Assembly (NCBI RefSeq): GCF_016613415.1
Contig: NZ_JACWCT010000060.1
Span: 19,120 to 60,901 of the forward strand
DNA: 41,782 nucleotides
Direction of reading: 5' to 3'
Source of the DNA: Methylobacterium ajmalii
GTDB lineage: Bacteria > Pseudomonadota > Alphaproteobacteria > Rhizobiales > Beijerinckiaceae
Shown: one piece after another, positions 1 to 8,073 of the stretch
Numbering within the stretch: the stretch's first letter is position 1
How the letters are laid out: each line of letters starts with the position of its first letter
Translations under genes and position numbers: made by a program
The notes under the pieces: generated by a model
Database searches by the model: none
What the model saw: only the letters and a program-made list of their open reading frames with translations
What the model was told of the DNA's origin: nothing

Positions 1-196
1 TGCGCAGGAAGGCCTGGTTGGCGAAGATGATTGGGTTGTCCGGCTGGTGCGGATCGGTCACGATCATCGGCATCCGCGTCGTCTCGACGGCGGCGAAGAA
101 GATGTCGGAATGAGTGTCGTTCACGGCCCGCGGGCCGCGCGACGTCACGGCGGGCCCCAGGCCGCCGAGGTCCGGCTTCTCCGATATGTCCACCAT
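1..196 (-). CDS. PAS/LOV-type sensor protein, N-terminal fragment (runs off left edge)
   Basis: Only the first 65 codons are in the window, and the gene continues past base 1. The fragment starts with ATG at 196-194, preceded by an AGGAGG ribosome binding site 6 bases upstream. It contains the segment [17 protein letters not shown] followed by [11 protein letters not shown], which is how PAS domains of the LOV class begin (beta-strands A and B). In alphaproteobacteria this start is typical of blue-light LOV proteins and HWE-type histidine kinases. The flavin-binding cysteine motif and any kinase domain would lie outside the window, so photoreceptor function is an inference. It is transcribed away from the peroxiredoxin gene. 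Confidence 0.6.
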   Translation of the reverse strand, partial: MVDISEKPDLGGLGPAVTSRGPRAVNDTHSDIFFAAVETTRMPMIVTDPHQPDNPIIFANQAFLR

Positions 197-581
197 CCGG
201 GGCCTCCTAGCCGCTGGCTCAGCCTCGCGACACGCGGTCAGGCCTCTATCCTCATGAGCAGATAGGCACGGGCGAGGGATATCAACCAACCCCAAAGGAT
301 AGTGCACGACTTCCCGGAGCGCGACTTTGTCGCGGGATCCTTACGGAACGATCGCGTGCACGGTGGGAGTGGCATGGCCCTGTCTGATCTTCGGGCGAGG
401 GCGCTGCCGATGCCTGGGCCCGACTTGCCGGCATCCCGGAGGGTGTTCCCGAGAGACCGGTCCGATCTGGCGCGGCGGGCCGGTTTTGCCGTGACGGCGA
501 AGGGTTTCCAGGGCTAGGCTCGCGGTGCGCATTTCAGTCGTGAGCGATCCGTTTCCCGCTCCCCCAGCCCGCGAGGTTCCG
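197..581. other. Divergent intergenic region, sensor gene / peroxiredoxin
   Basis: This stretch separates two divergent genes and should hold both promoters. I see a short perfect hairpin at 320-334 (CGCGAC, loop TTT, GTCGCG). On the minus strand a loose sigma-70-like pair TTGATA ... TATCTG with a 15-base spacer lies upstream of the sensor gene. No convincing protein is encoded, and no EcfG-type GGAAC/GTT pair with correct spacing was found. Confidence 0.4.
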
Positions 582-1109
582 ATGCCGCCCGCCACCGTCC
601 CGGACGTGACCTTCCACACCCGCGTCAGGAACGACGCCCTCGGCGGTCCCAACCCGTTCGAGTGGAAGGACCTCACCACCGCCGAGGTGTTCGGCGGGCG
701 CAGCGTGGTGCTGTTCGCGCTCCCCGGCGCCTTCACGCCGGCCTGCTCGGACGACCACCTGCCGGGCTACGAGCAGCATGCCGACGCCTTTTCCGCCCTC
801 GGCATCGACCAGGTGATCTGCCTGTCGGTCAACGACGCCTTCGTGATGTTCCAATGGGCGAAGTCCAAGGGCATCGAGAAGGTGTTCATGCTGCCCGACG
901 GCAATGCCGACTTCACGCGTCAGATGGGCATGCTGGTCAAGCGCGGCCGCCAGGGCATGGGGATGCGCAGCTGGCGCTACGCGATGCATGTCGAGGACGG
1001 CCGGATCGTCAAGATGTTCGTCGAGCCGGGCTTTCGCGACGACCCGCCGGGCGTCGGCCTGACGGTCTCGGATGCCGGGACGATGCTCGACTACCTCCGG
1101 AGCCGGTAG
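582..1109 (+). CDS. Peroxiredoxin, Prx5 (atypical, glutathione/glutaredoxin-type)
   Basis: A 175-residue thiol peroxidase that reduces hydrogen peroxide and organic hydroperoxides in the cytoplasm. The family signature PGAFTPACSDDHLPGY is complete; the peroxidatic cysteine is Cys55. A second cysteine, Cys80 in QVICLSVND, sits where many Prx5-type enzymes carry one, but whether it resolves the sulfenate or external glutathione does cannot be told from sequence. The length matches the 160-185 residues usual for the family. I chose the ATG at 582 because GAGG lies 6 bases upstream and the protein then starts at the usual place; an in-frame start at 525 would add 19 unconserved residues. It faces a LysR gene tail to tail. 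Confidence 0.9.
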   Translation: MPPATVPDVTFHTRVRNDALGGPNPFEWKDLTTAEVFGGRSVVLFALPGAFTPACSDDHLPGYEQHADAFSALGIDQVICLSVNDAFVMFQWAKSKGIEKVFMLPDGNADFTRQMGMLVKRGRQGMGMRSWRYAMHVEDGRIVKMFVEPGFRDDPPGVGLTVSDAGTMLDYLRSR

Positions 1110-1117
1110 GCGTCGGG

Positions 1118-2005
1118 TCAGGTACGCATCGCCTCGACGAAGGCCCGGAACGCGGCGCTCGGCTGGCGGCGGCTCGGGTAGTACAGGTGGTTGGGCGGCA
1201 GGACCGGCGCCCACCCGGCCAGCACCTCGACGAGGGCGCCGGCCGCGATCCCGTCCTCGACGCAGGCGAGCGGCAGGCAGGCGACGCCGAGGCCGGCGAG
1301 CGCGGCATCCCGCATGACCCCGACGTCGTTGGTGACGAAGGCGCCGGGCACCGCGCGCTCGAACCGGTGCCCGTCCCGTACGAACTCCCAGACGTGGACC
1401 GTGCCGGACGAGGTGTAGCGGTAGCACAGGCAGCGGTGCCGGCCGAGGTCCCCCGGCTCCCGCACGTCGCCGTGAGCCGCCAGGTAGGCCGGGGCGGCGA
1501 CGAAGACGAGCGGTACGGCCTCGCTGATGCGGACCGCGATCATGTCGCGCTGCAGCTCGACCTCGTGCCGGACCCCGCAATCGAACCGCTCGGCCACGAT
1601 GTCGGTCAGGCCGTCGTCGACGGCGAGCTCGACCGAGACGTCCGGGCAGGTGGCCGCGAAGGCGGCCAGGCGCGGCAGCACGACGTGCACGGCCGCGGTG
1701 CGGTGCGCATTGACCCGGATGTGGCCGGCGGGCCGGGCGCGGGCGGCGTCCAGGCCGCCCAGCGCCTCCTCGACCGCCGCCATGGCGGGGCGCAGGTTCA
1801 GCAGCAGGTCCGCGCCGGCCTGCGTCGGCGCCAGCGAGCGTGTGGTCCGGTCGAGGAGCCGCACGCCGAGCTTCGTCTCGAGGGACCGCATGGAATGGCT
1901 GAGCGCGGAGGCCGACAGGCCGAGCCGGACGGCCGCCCGGGCGAAGCTGCCCGCCTCGACGATGGCCGCGAAGACGGCGAGCCCGGACCAGAGATCACGA
2001 TCCAC
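1118..2005 (-). CDS. LysR-family transcriptional regulator
   Basis: A 295-residue LysR-type regulator. The N-terminal winged helix-turn-helix covers about residues 1-60 (AAIVEAGSFARAAVRLGLS, then SMRSLETKLGVRLLDRTTR), followed by a linker helix and a periplasmic-binding-like effector domain to the C-terminus. Translation starts with GTG at 2005, with AAGGA nine bases upstream. It is divergent from the aldo/keto reductase at 2139, the classic layout in which a LysR protein controls its neighbour and itself. A T-N11-A palindrome abuts its own start codon (listed separately). The effector is unknown. Genes of this type beside oxidoreductases often respond to quinones or aldehydes, but nothing here proves that. 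Confidence 0.92.
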   Translation of the reverse strand: MDRDLWSGLAVFAAIVEAGSFARAAVRLGLSASALSHSMRSLETKLGVRLLDRTTRSLAPTQAGADLLLNLRPAMAAVEEALGGLDAARARPAGHIRVNAHRTAAVHVVLPRLAAFAATCPDVSVELAVDDGLTDIVAERFDCGVRHEVELQRDMIAVRISEAVPLVFVAAPAYLAAHGDVREPGDLGRHRCLCYRYTSSGTVHVWEFVRDGHRFERAVPGAFVTNDVGVMRDAALAGLGVACLPLACVEDGIAAGALVEVLAGWAPVLPPNHLYYPSRRQPSAAFRAFVEAMRT

Positions 2006-2024
2006 TGCTGAGAATCCTTCAGCA
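2006..2024. promoter_or_regulatory. LysR-type T-N11-A operator
   Basis: TGCTGAGAATCCTTCAGCA is an inverted repeat with 6-base arms (TGCTGA/TCAGCA) and contains an exact T-N11-A core (T at 2009, A at 2021), the LysR-family consensus. It abuts the GTG start of the LysR gene, overlaps its AAGGA ribosome binding site, and lies about 115 bases upstream of the aldo/keto reductase start. Binding by the adjacent LysR protein is inferred. Confidence 0.6.
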
Positions 2025-2138
2025 ACCCGTGCGGTCCGTCCCGTCTAATCCGCAGGCCGGACCCGGTCCATCTCGGGGGCAGCCCTCCGAGCGGCGATCC
2101 CTCGGATGCCCCGCCCCGACGAGACAGGATTCTTCCCG

Positions 2139-3248
2139 ATGGACCTCCACTCGCTCCGCGCCCTCGGCCGTTCCGGGCTGCTCGTCAGCCCGCTCGCGCT
2201 CGGCACCATGACCTTCGGCACGCCGCGCTGGGGTCTCGACGAGGCCGGCAGCCGCGCGGTGTTCGACCGCTACGTCGGCCTCGGCGGCAACGTCATCGAC
2301 ACCGCCGACGTCTATGCCGGCGGCCGGTCGGAGGAGATGGTCGGCCGGTTCGTCGCCGAGGCCGGCCTGCGCGACCGCCTGGTGATCGCGACGAAATTCG
2401 GGTTCGCGACCGGGCGGGGCCCGCATGCCGGCGGCAACGGCGCGCGCCACGTCCGCGCCGCCCTCGACCGGTCGCTCGCGCGGCTGCGCACCGACGTCAT
2501 CGACCTCTACTGGGTGCATGTCTGGGACGGGATCACCCCGGCCGAGGAGCTCCTGGAGACGATGACCGCGCTGATCCGGGCCGGGAAGATCCGCTACTGG
2601 GGCCTGTCCAACACCCCGGCCTGGTACGCGGCCGAGATCGCCACCATGGCGCGGCTGCGCGGCCGGCCGATGCCGGTCGGGCTGCAGGAATTCTACAGCC
2701 TGGCCGAGCGCGGGGCGGAGCGGGAGCACCTGCCCTTCGCCCGGTCGGCCGGCCTCGGCCTCGTGCCGTGGAGCCCGCTCGCCTATGGGCTCCTGACCGG
2801 CAAGTACGACCGCGCCGCGGTCGAGGCCGGACCGCGCCGCCGGGACGGCGTGCCGAACGAGGCCGCGGCGGCCGAGGCCGCACGCCCGGCCGACGACAAG
2901 CGCCTCGACGGCGACAACCCCTTCGGCGACAGCCTGTTCACCGCGCGCAACTGGAACATCGTCGAGGTCTTGAAGCGCGTCGCCGCCGAGGCGGGCGAGA
3001 CGCCGGCCCGGGTGGCGCTCGCCTGGGTGATCGGCCGGCCGGGCGTCGCCTCGACCCTGATGGGGGTGAGCCGGGCCGATCAGGTGAGCGACAACGCTAC
3101 GGCGCTGACCCTCGCGCTCTCGCCCGAGCACCTGGCGGCGCTCGATGCGGCGAGCGACGGCGGGCCGATGCTCTCCGGCTTGTCGCGGCCGCCCTTGCGC
3201 GACCGGGTCGTGTTCGGCGGCGCGGCTGTCCGCGGCTGGGGCGAGTAG
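2139..3248 (+). CDS. Aldo/keto reductase
   Basis: A 369-residue NADPH-dependent aldo/keto reductase with a (beta/alpha)8 barrel. It opens with the beta-hairpin typical of the YajO/Gfo-type branch (LGTMTFG at 21-27). The catalytic tetrad can be seen: Asp54 and Tyr59 in IDTADVYAGGRSEE, Lys86 in VIATKFG and His127 in LYWVHVWD. The C-terminal part has the cofactor-binding region GVASTLMGVSRADQV. I placed the start at 2139 because the protein then begins just before the first strand; an ATG at 2106 would add 11 unconserved residues. The substrate is unknown. Its divergent LysR neighbour is the likely regulator, and its stop lies 3 bases from the stop of lpxB on the other strand. Confidence 0.9.
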   Translation: MDLHSLRALGRSGLLVSPLALGTMTFGTPRWGLDEAGSRAVFDRYVGLGGNVIDTADVYAGGRSEEMVGRFVAEAGLRDRLVIATKFGFATGRGPHAGGNGARHVRAALDRSLARLRTDVIDLYWVHVWDGITPAEELLETMTALIRAGKIRYWGLSNTPAWYAAEIATMARLRGRPMPVGLQEFYSLAERGAEREHLPFARSAGLGLVPWSPLAYGLLTGKYDRAAVEAGPRRRDGVPNEAAAAEAARPADDKRLDGDNPFGDSLFTARNWNIVEVLKRVAAEAGETPARVALAWVIGRPGVASTLMGVSRADQVSDNATALTLALSPEHLAALDAASDGGPMLSGLSRPPLRDRVVFGGAAVRGWGE

Positions 3249-3251
3249 GGG

Positions 3252-4442
3252 TCAGGCCGGAGAGCGTCGGCCCGCCGCCGCCAGCACGATCCGGGCGGCG
3301 CTGCGGCTCGGATCGTCGCCGTCGGGCAGCCGCATCGTGGCGTCGAGGCGGGCGAGCGCGCCCTCCTGCGCCGCCCGGGCCGGACCGTCGGGGAGGAGGG
3401 GCCCGAGCGCCGCCGCCAGCCGCTCGGGCGTGCACTCGGCCTGGATCAGCTCGGGGATCGCGTTCTCGCCCAGGATCAGGTTCGGCAGCACGATCGTCGG
3501 CACCTGGATCAGGCGGCGCACGATCACCTCCTCGATCTTGGGTACCTGGTAGGCCACCACCATCGGCACGCCGGCGAGCGCGAGCTCGAGCGTCACCGTG
3601 CCCGACGCCGCGAGCGCCGCGCGCGCGCGCCGGAAGGTCGCGAGCTTGTCGGCCTCGCCGTCGATCAGCCGCGGGCGCAGAGGCCAGGCGGCGGAGAGGC
3701 GTTCGATCAGGGCGCGGTGGCGGGCGACCGCCGGCAGCTCGACCGTGAAGGCGTGGCCCTGCGCCCGGACCTTGGCCAGGGTGGCGCCGAAGACCGGCAT
3801 CAGCCGCTCGATCTCGCTGCGGCGCGAGCCCGGCAGCACCGCCAGAACCGGCTCGGGCCCCCGGCGGGCCTCCTGCTCCGCCGGGCCCGGGCGCAGCTCG
3901 CCCAGGCGCTCGATCAGCGGATGGCCGACATAGGTGCAGGCCGGACCATTGAGGCGCCGGTGGGCGTCGGGCTCGAACGGCAGCAGGGCGAGCACGTGGT
4001 CGATGTAGCCGCGCATGGTCTTGGCGCGCCACGGCCGCCAGGCCCAGACGCTCGGGCTGACGTAGTCGACCACCGGCAGGTCCGGCAGCCGGCGGCGCAC
4101 CCGGCTCGCCACCGCGTGGGTGAAGCCCGGGCTGTCGATGATGACGAGCACGTCGGGACGGGCCGCCACGCAGGCCCGCACGGTCTGGCGGATGCGCCGC
4201 ATCAGCAGGCGGATGCGGGCGGCGACCGCCAGGTAGCCGATCACCGCCACGTCCTCGAGCGGAAACAGCGAGGCCATGCCCTCCGCCGCCATGGCGTCGC
4301 CACCGACGCCGGCGAGCGTCAGCGGCCGGTCCGAGACGGCGTTGAGCGAGCGGATCAGCTTGGCGCCGAGCTGGTCGCCGGATTCCTCGCCCGCCACCAG
4401 CCAGATCGTGAGGGGACGCCCGGTCGGGGCCGCGTCGCTCAA
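3252..4442 (-). CDS. lpxB: Lipid-A-disaccharide synthase LpxB
   Basis: A 396-residue GT19 glycosyltransferase that joins UDP-2,3-diacylglucosamine and lipid X to give lipid A disaccharide 1-phosphate at the inner membrane. Landmarks are GEESGDQLGA near the N-terminus, IDSPGFTHAVA, SVWAWRPWRAK, YVGHPLIERL, VLPGSRRSEI and the late ASGTVTLELALAGVPMVVAY nucleotide-sugar site. No ATG is available near the conserved start. The best start is TTG at 4442, which overlaps the lpxI stop in the sequence TTGA and has GGAG eight bases upstream, so translation is probably coupled. It is the last gene of the lpxD-fabZ-lpxA-lpxI-lpxB unit. Confidence 0.93.
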   Translation of the reverse strand: MSDAAPTGRPLTIWLVAGEESGDQLGAKLIRSLNAVSDRPLTLAGVGGDAMAAEGMASLFPLEDVAVIGYLAVAARIRLLMRRIRQTVRACVAARPDVLVIIDSPGFTHAVASRVRRRLPDLPVVDYVSPSVWAWRPWRAKTMRGYIDHVLALLPFEPDAHRRLNGPACTYVGHPLIERLGELRPGPAEQEARRGPEPVLAVLPGSRRSEIERLMPVFGATLAKVRAQGHAFTVELPAVARHRALIERLSAAWPLRPRLIDGEADKLATFRRARAALAASGTVTLELALAGVPMVVAYQVPKIEEVIVRRLIQVPTIVLPNLILGENAIPELIQAECTPERLAAALGPLLPDGPARAAQEGALARLDATMRLPDGDDPSRSAARIVLAAAGRRSPA

Positions 4443-5338
4443 GGGGCAGGCTCCGGATCGGGCGGCAGGCCGAGGAGGAAGAGGCCGAGCCGGTCGGCGA
4501 GCGCCACCGTCTCGGCGCGGTCGAGCACCAGGGTGTCGCCGGCCCCGACCGCGATGCCGATGCAGCCGGCCTGCGCCGCGCGCTTCACCGTGCGCGGGCC
4601 GATCGCCGGCAGGTCGACCCGGAGGTCCTGGCCGTCCTTGGCCCGCTTCACCAGCACCATCGCGGCGGGTGCGCGCCCGAGGCCGAGGGGGCGGCGGGCG
4701 AGCGTCCGCGCGCGGTCGAGCATCCGGTCGGTGCCCTCCGGTCCCTCGACCGCCAGCACCCGCCGGCTCGCCACGACGGCGGCCTGGCCGACATCGTGCG
4801 GCGACAGGCTGGCGAGCAGCGCCCGGCCGGCCGCCACCGAGGCGTCCGCCGCCTCGTCCGGCCCCAGCGCCCCGAAACGGCCGACCGGCGCCATCAGGCC
4901 GGGGGCGAGGTCGCGCACGCCGAGCACCTGCAGGCCGTGCTCCTCGAGCAGCGCCAGCACGCCGCGCAGGAGGTGGTCGTCGCCGCCCGACGCCAGCGAG
5001 CGCAGGGTCTCGCGGTTGCGGTAGGCGGCCAGCGTGTTGAGGAGGGCGGCGGGGCTCGGCCGCGCCACGGCGCCGGCCAGCGTCACCCCGGCGGGAGTCC
5101 AGCCGCACAGGGTGTCGAGGGCGCCGCGCACGTCGAGGAGATCGACCGTGGCGTCGGCCCGCCGCCGGGTCGCCGGGTCGGCAAAGCCCCGGATCGCCAG
5201 CAAGCGGCAGGGCCGGCCGGCCCGTTCCAGGGCCTCGACGATGAGGAGCGGCAGCCGGCCGGAGCCGGCCACGATGGCGACCGGCCCGGATGCTTGCGAG
5301 GCGGGCGGGCGATCGGCGCGGGCCGCCGCGGCGGCCAT
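4439..5338 (-). CDS. lpxI: UDP-2,3-diacylglucosamine pyrophosphatase LpxI
   Basis: A 299-residue LpxI (formerly DUF1009) that hydrolyses UDP-2,3-diacylglucosamine to lipid X and UMP, the step done by LpxH in enterobacteria. The N-terminal domain carries AIVAGSGRLPLLIVEAL. The C-terminal catalytic domain shows EGPEGTDRMLDRA, LVKRAKDGQDLRVDLPAIGPRTV and the tail around GCIGIAVGAGDTLVLDR, all characteristic. Its ATG at 5338 shares one base with the lpxA stop (TGATG), and its own stop overlaps the TTG start of lpxB. Position between lpxA and lpxB supports the assignment. Confidence 0.93.
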   Translation of the reverse strand: MAAAAARADRPPASQASGPVAIVAGSGRLPLLIVEALERAGRPCRLLAIRGFADPATRRRADATVDLLDVRGALDTLCGWTPAGVTLAGAVARPSPAALLNTLAAYRNRETLRSLASGGDDHLLRGVLALLEEHGLQVLGVRDLAPGLMAPVGRFGALGPDEAADASVAAGRALLASLSPHDVGQAAVVASRRVLAVEGPEGTDRMLDRARTLARRPLGLGRAPAAMVLVKRAKDGQDLRVDLPAIGPRTVKRAAQAGCIGIAVGAGDTLVLDRAETVALADRLGLFLLGLPPDPEPAP

Positions 5339-6186
5339 CACGCCGGACCCGGCGCCTCGCGCGGGGTGCAGACCGAGCGCTTGCCGCCCTCGCGGATGAA
5401 GGCCAGGATCTCCTGCACGATGGGGTGCTGGTCGAACTCCGTCGCCACGTCCTCGACCCGCTCCATCAGGGTGCCTTCGAGAGCGAACAGCAGGCGGTAG
5501 GCCTTGCGCAGCGCGTGGATCTCCTCCCGGGAGAAGCCGCGGCGCTGCAGCCCGATGATGTTCAGCCCCGACAGGTGGGCGCGGTTGCCCACCGCCATGC
5601 CGTAGGGGATCAGGTCGTTCTCGAGCCCCGACAGGCCGCCCACGAAGGCATGCGCCCCGACCCGGGCGAACTGGATCACCGCGGCGCCGCCGCCGAGGAT
5701 CGCGTAGTCCCCCACCTGGCAATGGCCGGCCAGCATCACGTTGTTGGAGAACACGACGTGGCTGCCGACCCGGCAATCGTGGCCGACGTGGCTGTTGGCG
5801 AGGAACGCGCAGGAATCGCCCACCACCGTGGCGAGCCCGCCGCCGGCGGTGCCGGGATTCATCGTCACGCCTTCGCGGATCTGGCAATCGGCGCCGATCG
5901 TCAGGGTCGAGTCCTCGCCGCGGAACTTCAGGTCCTGCGGCGGGTGGCCGATCGACGCGAACGGGTAGATTCGGGTGCGGGCGCCGACGGTGGTGCGGCC
6001 GGCCACGACGACGTGGCTCACGAGCCTGACGCCGTCGCCGAGCGTGGCCTGCGGCCCGACATGGCAGAACGGCCCGATCTCGACGCCGGCGCCGATCACC
6101 GCGCCGTCCTCGACCACCGCGCTCGGATGGATGCGGGTCTCGGGCAGGTCGTCCGTCCGGCCCTCGCCGGTCTGGATCTCGCTCAT
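5338..6186 (-). CDS. lpxA: Acyl-ACP-UDP-N-acetylglucosamine O-acyltransferase LpxA
   Basis: A 282-residue left-handed beta-helix enzyme catalysing the first step of lipid A synthesis, the 3-O-acylation of UDP-GlcNAc. Hexapeptide repeats run from about residue 20 to 190 ([20 protein letters not shown] onward). The catalytic histidine lies in [16 protein letters not shown]. The C-terminal helical domain follows ([27 protein letters not shown]). The start at 6186 overlaps the fabZ stop as ATGA; the in-frame extension to 6264 would run deep into fabZ and is rejected. It ends TGATG into lpxI. Confidence 0.95.
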   Translation of the reverse strand: MSEIQTGEGRTDDLPETRIHPSAVVEDGAVIGAGVEIGPFCHVGPQATLGDGVRLVSHVVVAGRTTVGARTRIYPFASIGHPPQDLKFRGEDSTLTIGADCQIREGVTMNPGTAGGGLATVVGDSCAFLANSHVGHDCRVGSHVVFSNNVMLAGHCQVGDYAILGGGAAVIQFARVGAHAFVGGLSGLENDLIPYGMAVGNRAHLSGLNIIGLQRRGFSREEIHALRKAYRLLFALEGTLMERVEDVATEFDQHPIVQEILAFIREGGKRSVCTPREAPGPA

Positions 6187-6647
6187 TCGGTCACCAGCAT
6201 CGCGCCGATCTCGGCCTCGGCCACCAGCACGCCGTTGACCTTGGCCTCGCCCTTGAACCACCACATGAAGCGGCGGTTGCTGGTCTTGCGCATGTGGTAC
6301 TCGACCACGTCGCCCGGCACGACCGGCTTGCGGAACTTCGCCTTGTCGATGGTCATGAAGAAGACCTTGCTCGGCTTGGCGTCGCCCTTGAGCTTGTGGG
6401 CGCAGCAGATCGCACCGGCGGTCTGGGCCATGCCCTCGATCAGCAGCACGCCGGGGAAGACCGGGGCGGCCGGGAAGTGGCCGGTGAAGTGCGGCTCGTT
6501 GATCGTGACGTTCTTGATGCCGATGCAGCTCTCGTCCCGGTCGATCTGCACGATCTTGTCGATCATCAGGAACGGGTAGCGGTGGGGCAGGAGCTCCATC
6601 ACCCGCAGGATGTCGGCCGTACCCAGCTCGGCAGGCATCTCGGTCAT
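6183..6647 (-). CDS. fabZ: 3-hydroxyacyl-[ACP] dehydratase FabZ
   Basis: A 154-residue hot-dog-fold dehydratase that removes water from beta-hydroxyacyl-ACP in fatty acid elongation. The active-site histidine is in [17 protein letters not shown] and the glutamate in [23 protein letters not shown] near the N-terminus is also typical. The start at 6647 has AGGGAG nine bases upstream and gives the usual length; an in-frame ATG at 6665 would add six residues. It overlaps lpxA by four bases. Its position between lpxD and lpxA is the standard one, tying the 3-hydroxyacyl-ACP pool to both phospholipid and lipid A synthesis. Confidence 0.95.
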   Translation of the reverse strand: MTEMPAELGTADILRVMELLPHRYPFLMIDKIVQIDRDESCIGIKNVTINEPHFTGHFPAAPVFPGVLLIEGMAQTAGAICCAHKLKGDAKPSKVFFMTIDKAKFRKPVVPGDVVEYHMRKTSNRRFMWWFKGEAKVNGVLVAEAEIGAMLVTE

Positions 6648-6841
6648 GGTGTCTGGCTCCCTCATCGCGGCCCCGGAAACGCTCCGGTCATCGGTGCGTC
6701 GTCTTTGGCGAGAAGCGGCGCGGATGCAAGCGATTTGCGGCGGGAGCGCGGCGGAGGCCCAGCTCCCGGTCCAAGCCCCTGTCCGCGCCCCGGAATCTCG
6801 AGCATGGAATCCCGATCCCGGAATTCCGGCCCCGACGGGCC

Positions 6842-7897
6842 TCAGCCCTCGCCGCCCTCGTCGCGGGCGCGCGCCGCGAGGTTCTTGAGCGTCGTCATCT
6901 CGCGGAACCACTCGCGCACGGGCTTGGCCGGCGTGCCGCCCCAGCGCGAGCCCGCCGGCACGTCCTTGTTGACGTTGCTCGACCCGGCGATCTGCGCGCC
7001 CATGCCGATGCGCAGGTGGCCGACCACCCCGACCTGGCCGCCCAGCACGACGTAGTCCTCGAGCGTGGTCGAGCCTGAGATGCCGACCTGGGCGACGATC
7101 ACGCAGTGGCGGCCGATGACGACGTTGTGGGCGATCTGCACCAGGTTGTCGATCTTGGTGCCCTCGCCCACCACCGTGTCGCGGCTCGCGCCCCGGTCGA
7201 TCGTGGTGTTGGCGCCGATCTCGACGTCGTCCTGGATGATGACCCGGCCGACCTGCGGCACCTTGAGGTGGCCGCCCGGTCCCATGGCGAAGCCGAACCC
7301 GTCCTGGCCGATGCGGGCGCCGCCATGCACGATCACCCGGTTGCCGAGGAACGCGTGCAGCACCGAGGCGCCGGGGCCGATGGCGCAGCCCCGCCCGATC
7401 CGCACGCCGGGGCCGACGACGCAGCCCGCCGCCAGCACCGTCCCGGCGCCGATCTCGGCCTCGGGCCCGACCACCACGCCGGGATCGACGACGACGCCGG
7501 GCTCGAGCCGGGCGGTCGGGTGGACGAAGGAGCCCGGCGACACGCCGGTGGCGCCGAACAGCGAGGTCGGGCGGGCCGCGCTCGGAAACAGCCGGGCCAG
7601 CACCTGCGCGAAGGCGCGATAGGGCTGGGGCGTCACCAGGGCGACCGTGCCGGCCGGCACCCGGGCGGAGAAGCGCGGCGAGACCAGGCAGGCGCGGGCG
7701 CGGGTCGCCGCCAGCGCGTCGCCGTACTTGGCGTTGTCCATGTAGGCGAGGTCGTCGGGACCCGCGCTCTCGAGCGGGCTCGCGGCCCGGACCACCGCCT
7801 CGCCGTCGGTCCCCGGCGGCAGGGTCGCACCGGCGAGCGCCGCGATCTCGCTCAGGGAGACGGGGCCCGAGAGGGGGAAGAAGACCGGTTCCGACAT
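6842..7897 (-). CDS. lpxD: UDP-3-O-(3-hydroxyacyl)glucosamine N-acyltransferase LpxD
   Basis: A 351-residue trimeric acyltransferase adding the N-linked hydroxyacyl chain in lipid A synthesis. Residues 1 to about 100 form the uridine-binding domain ([28 protein letters not shown]). A long left-handed beta-helix follows, with [23 protein letters not shown] and the catalytic histidine in [21 protein letters not shown]-terminal helix closes it ([19 protein letters not shown]). Start choice is between ATG at 7897 and one three codons upstream at 7906; neither has a strong ribosome binding site. A terminator hairpin separates it from bamA, and the usual skp gene between them is absent. Confidence 0.94.
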   Translation of the reverse strand: MSEPVFFPLSGPVSLSEIAALAGATLPPGTDGEAVVRAASPLESAGPDDLAYMDNAKYGDALAATRARACLVSPRFSARVPAGTVALVTPQPYRAFAQVLARLFPSAARPTSLFGATGVSPGSFVHPTARLEPGVVVDPGVVVGPEAEIGAGTVLAAGCVVGPGVRIGRGCAIGPGASVLHAFLGNRVIVHGGARIGQDGFGFAMGPGGHLKVPQVGRVIIQDDVEIGANTTIDRGASRDTVVGEGTKIDNLVQIAHNVVIGRHCVIVAQVGISGSTTLEDYVVLGGQVGVVGHLRIGMGAQIAGSSNVNKDVPAGSRWGGTPAKPVREWFREMTTLKNLAARARDEGGEG

Positions 7898-7993
7898 CGC
7901 CTGCATCCACTGGGGCCGGGTGCGCCGGAGGGTCGGCCCGCCCGTCCTCATCGAGGGGAGGGCGCCCGGACTAGCGGCATAATCGAATGGGTA

Positions 7994-8033
7994 CAAACGA
8001 AAACGGCCGCCGGGCGGGCTGCCCGGCGGCCGT
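7994..8033 (-). terminator. Factor-independent terminator after bamA
   Basis: A perfect 13-bp stem (8003-8015 paired with 8021-8033, loop of 5) built on CGGCCGCCGGGC is followed on the minus strand by TTTTCGTTTG. It lies 41 bases past the bamA stop and upstream of lpxD, so lpxD-lpxB probably also uses its own promoter or read-through. Confidence 0.8.
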
Positions 8034-8073
8034 CGATCCCGGCAGGGGTGCCATGGGCACCCCCGCGATGTCC

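Noticed and set aside
2011..2132. GAATCC ... GGATTC inverted pair across the lysR/reductase gap
   Set aside because: Six-base arms more than 100 bases apart are expected by chance.
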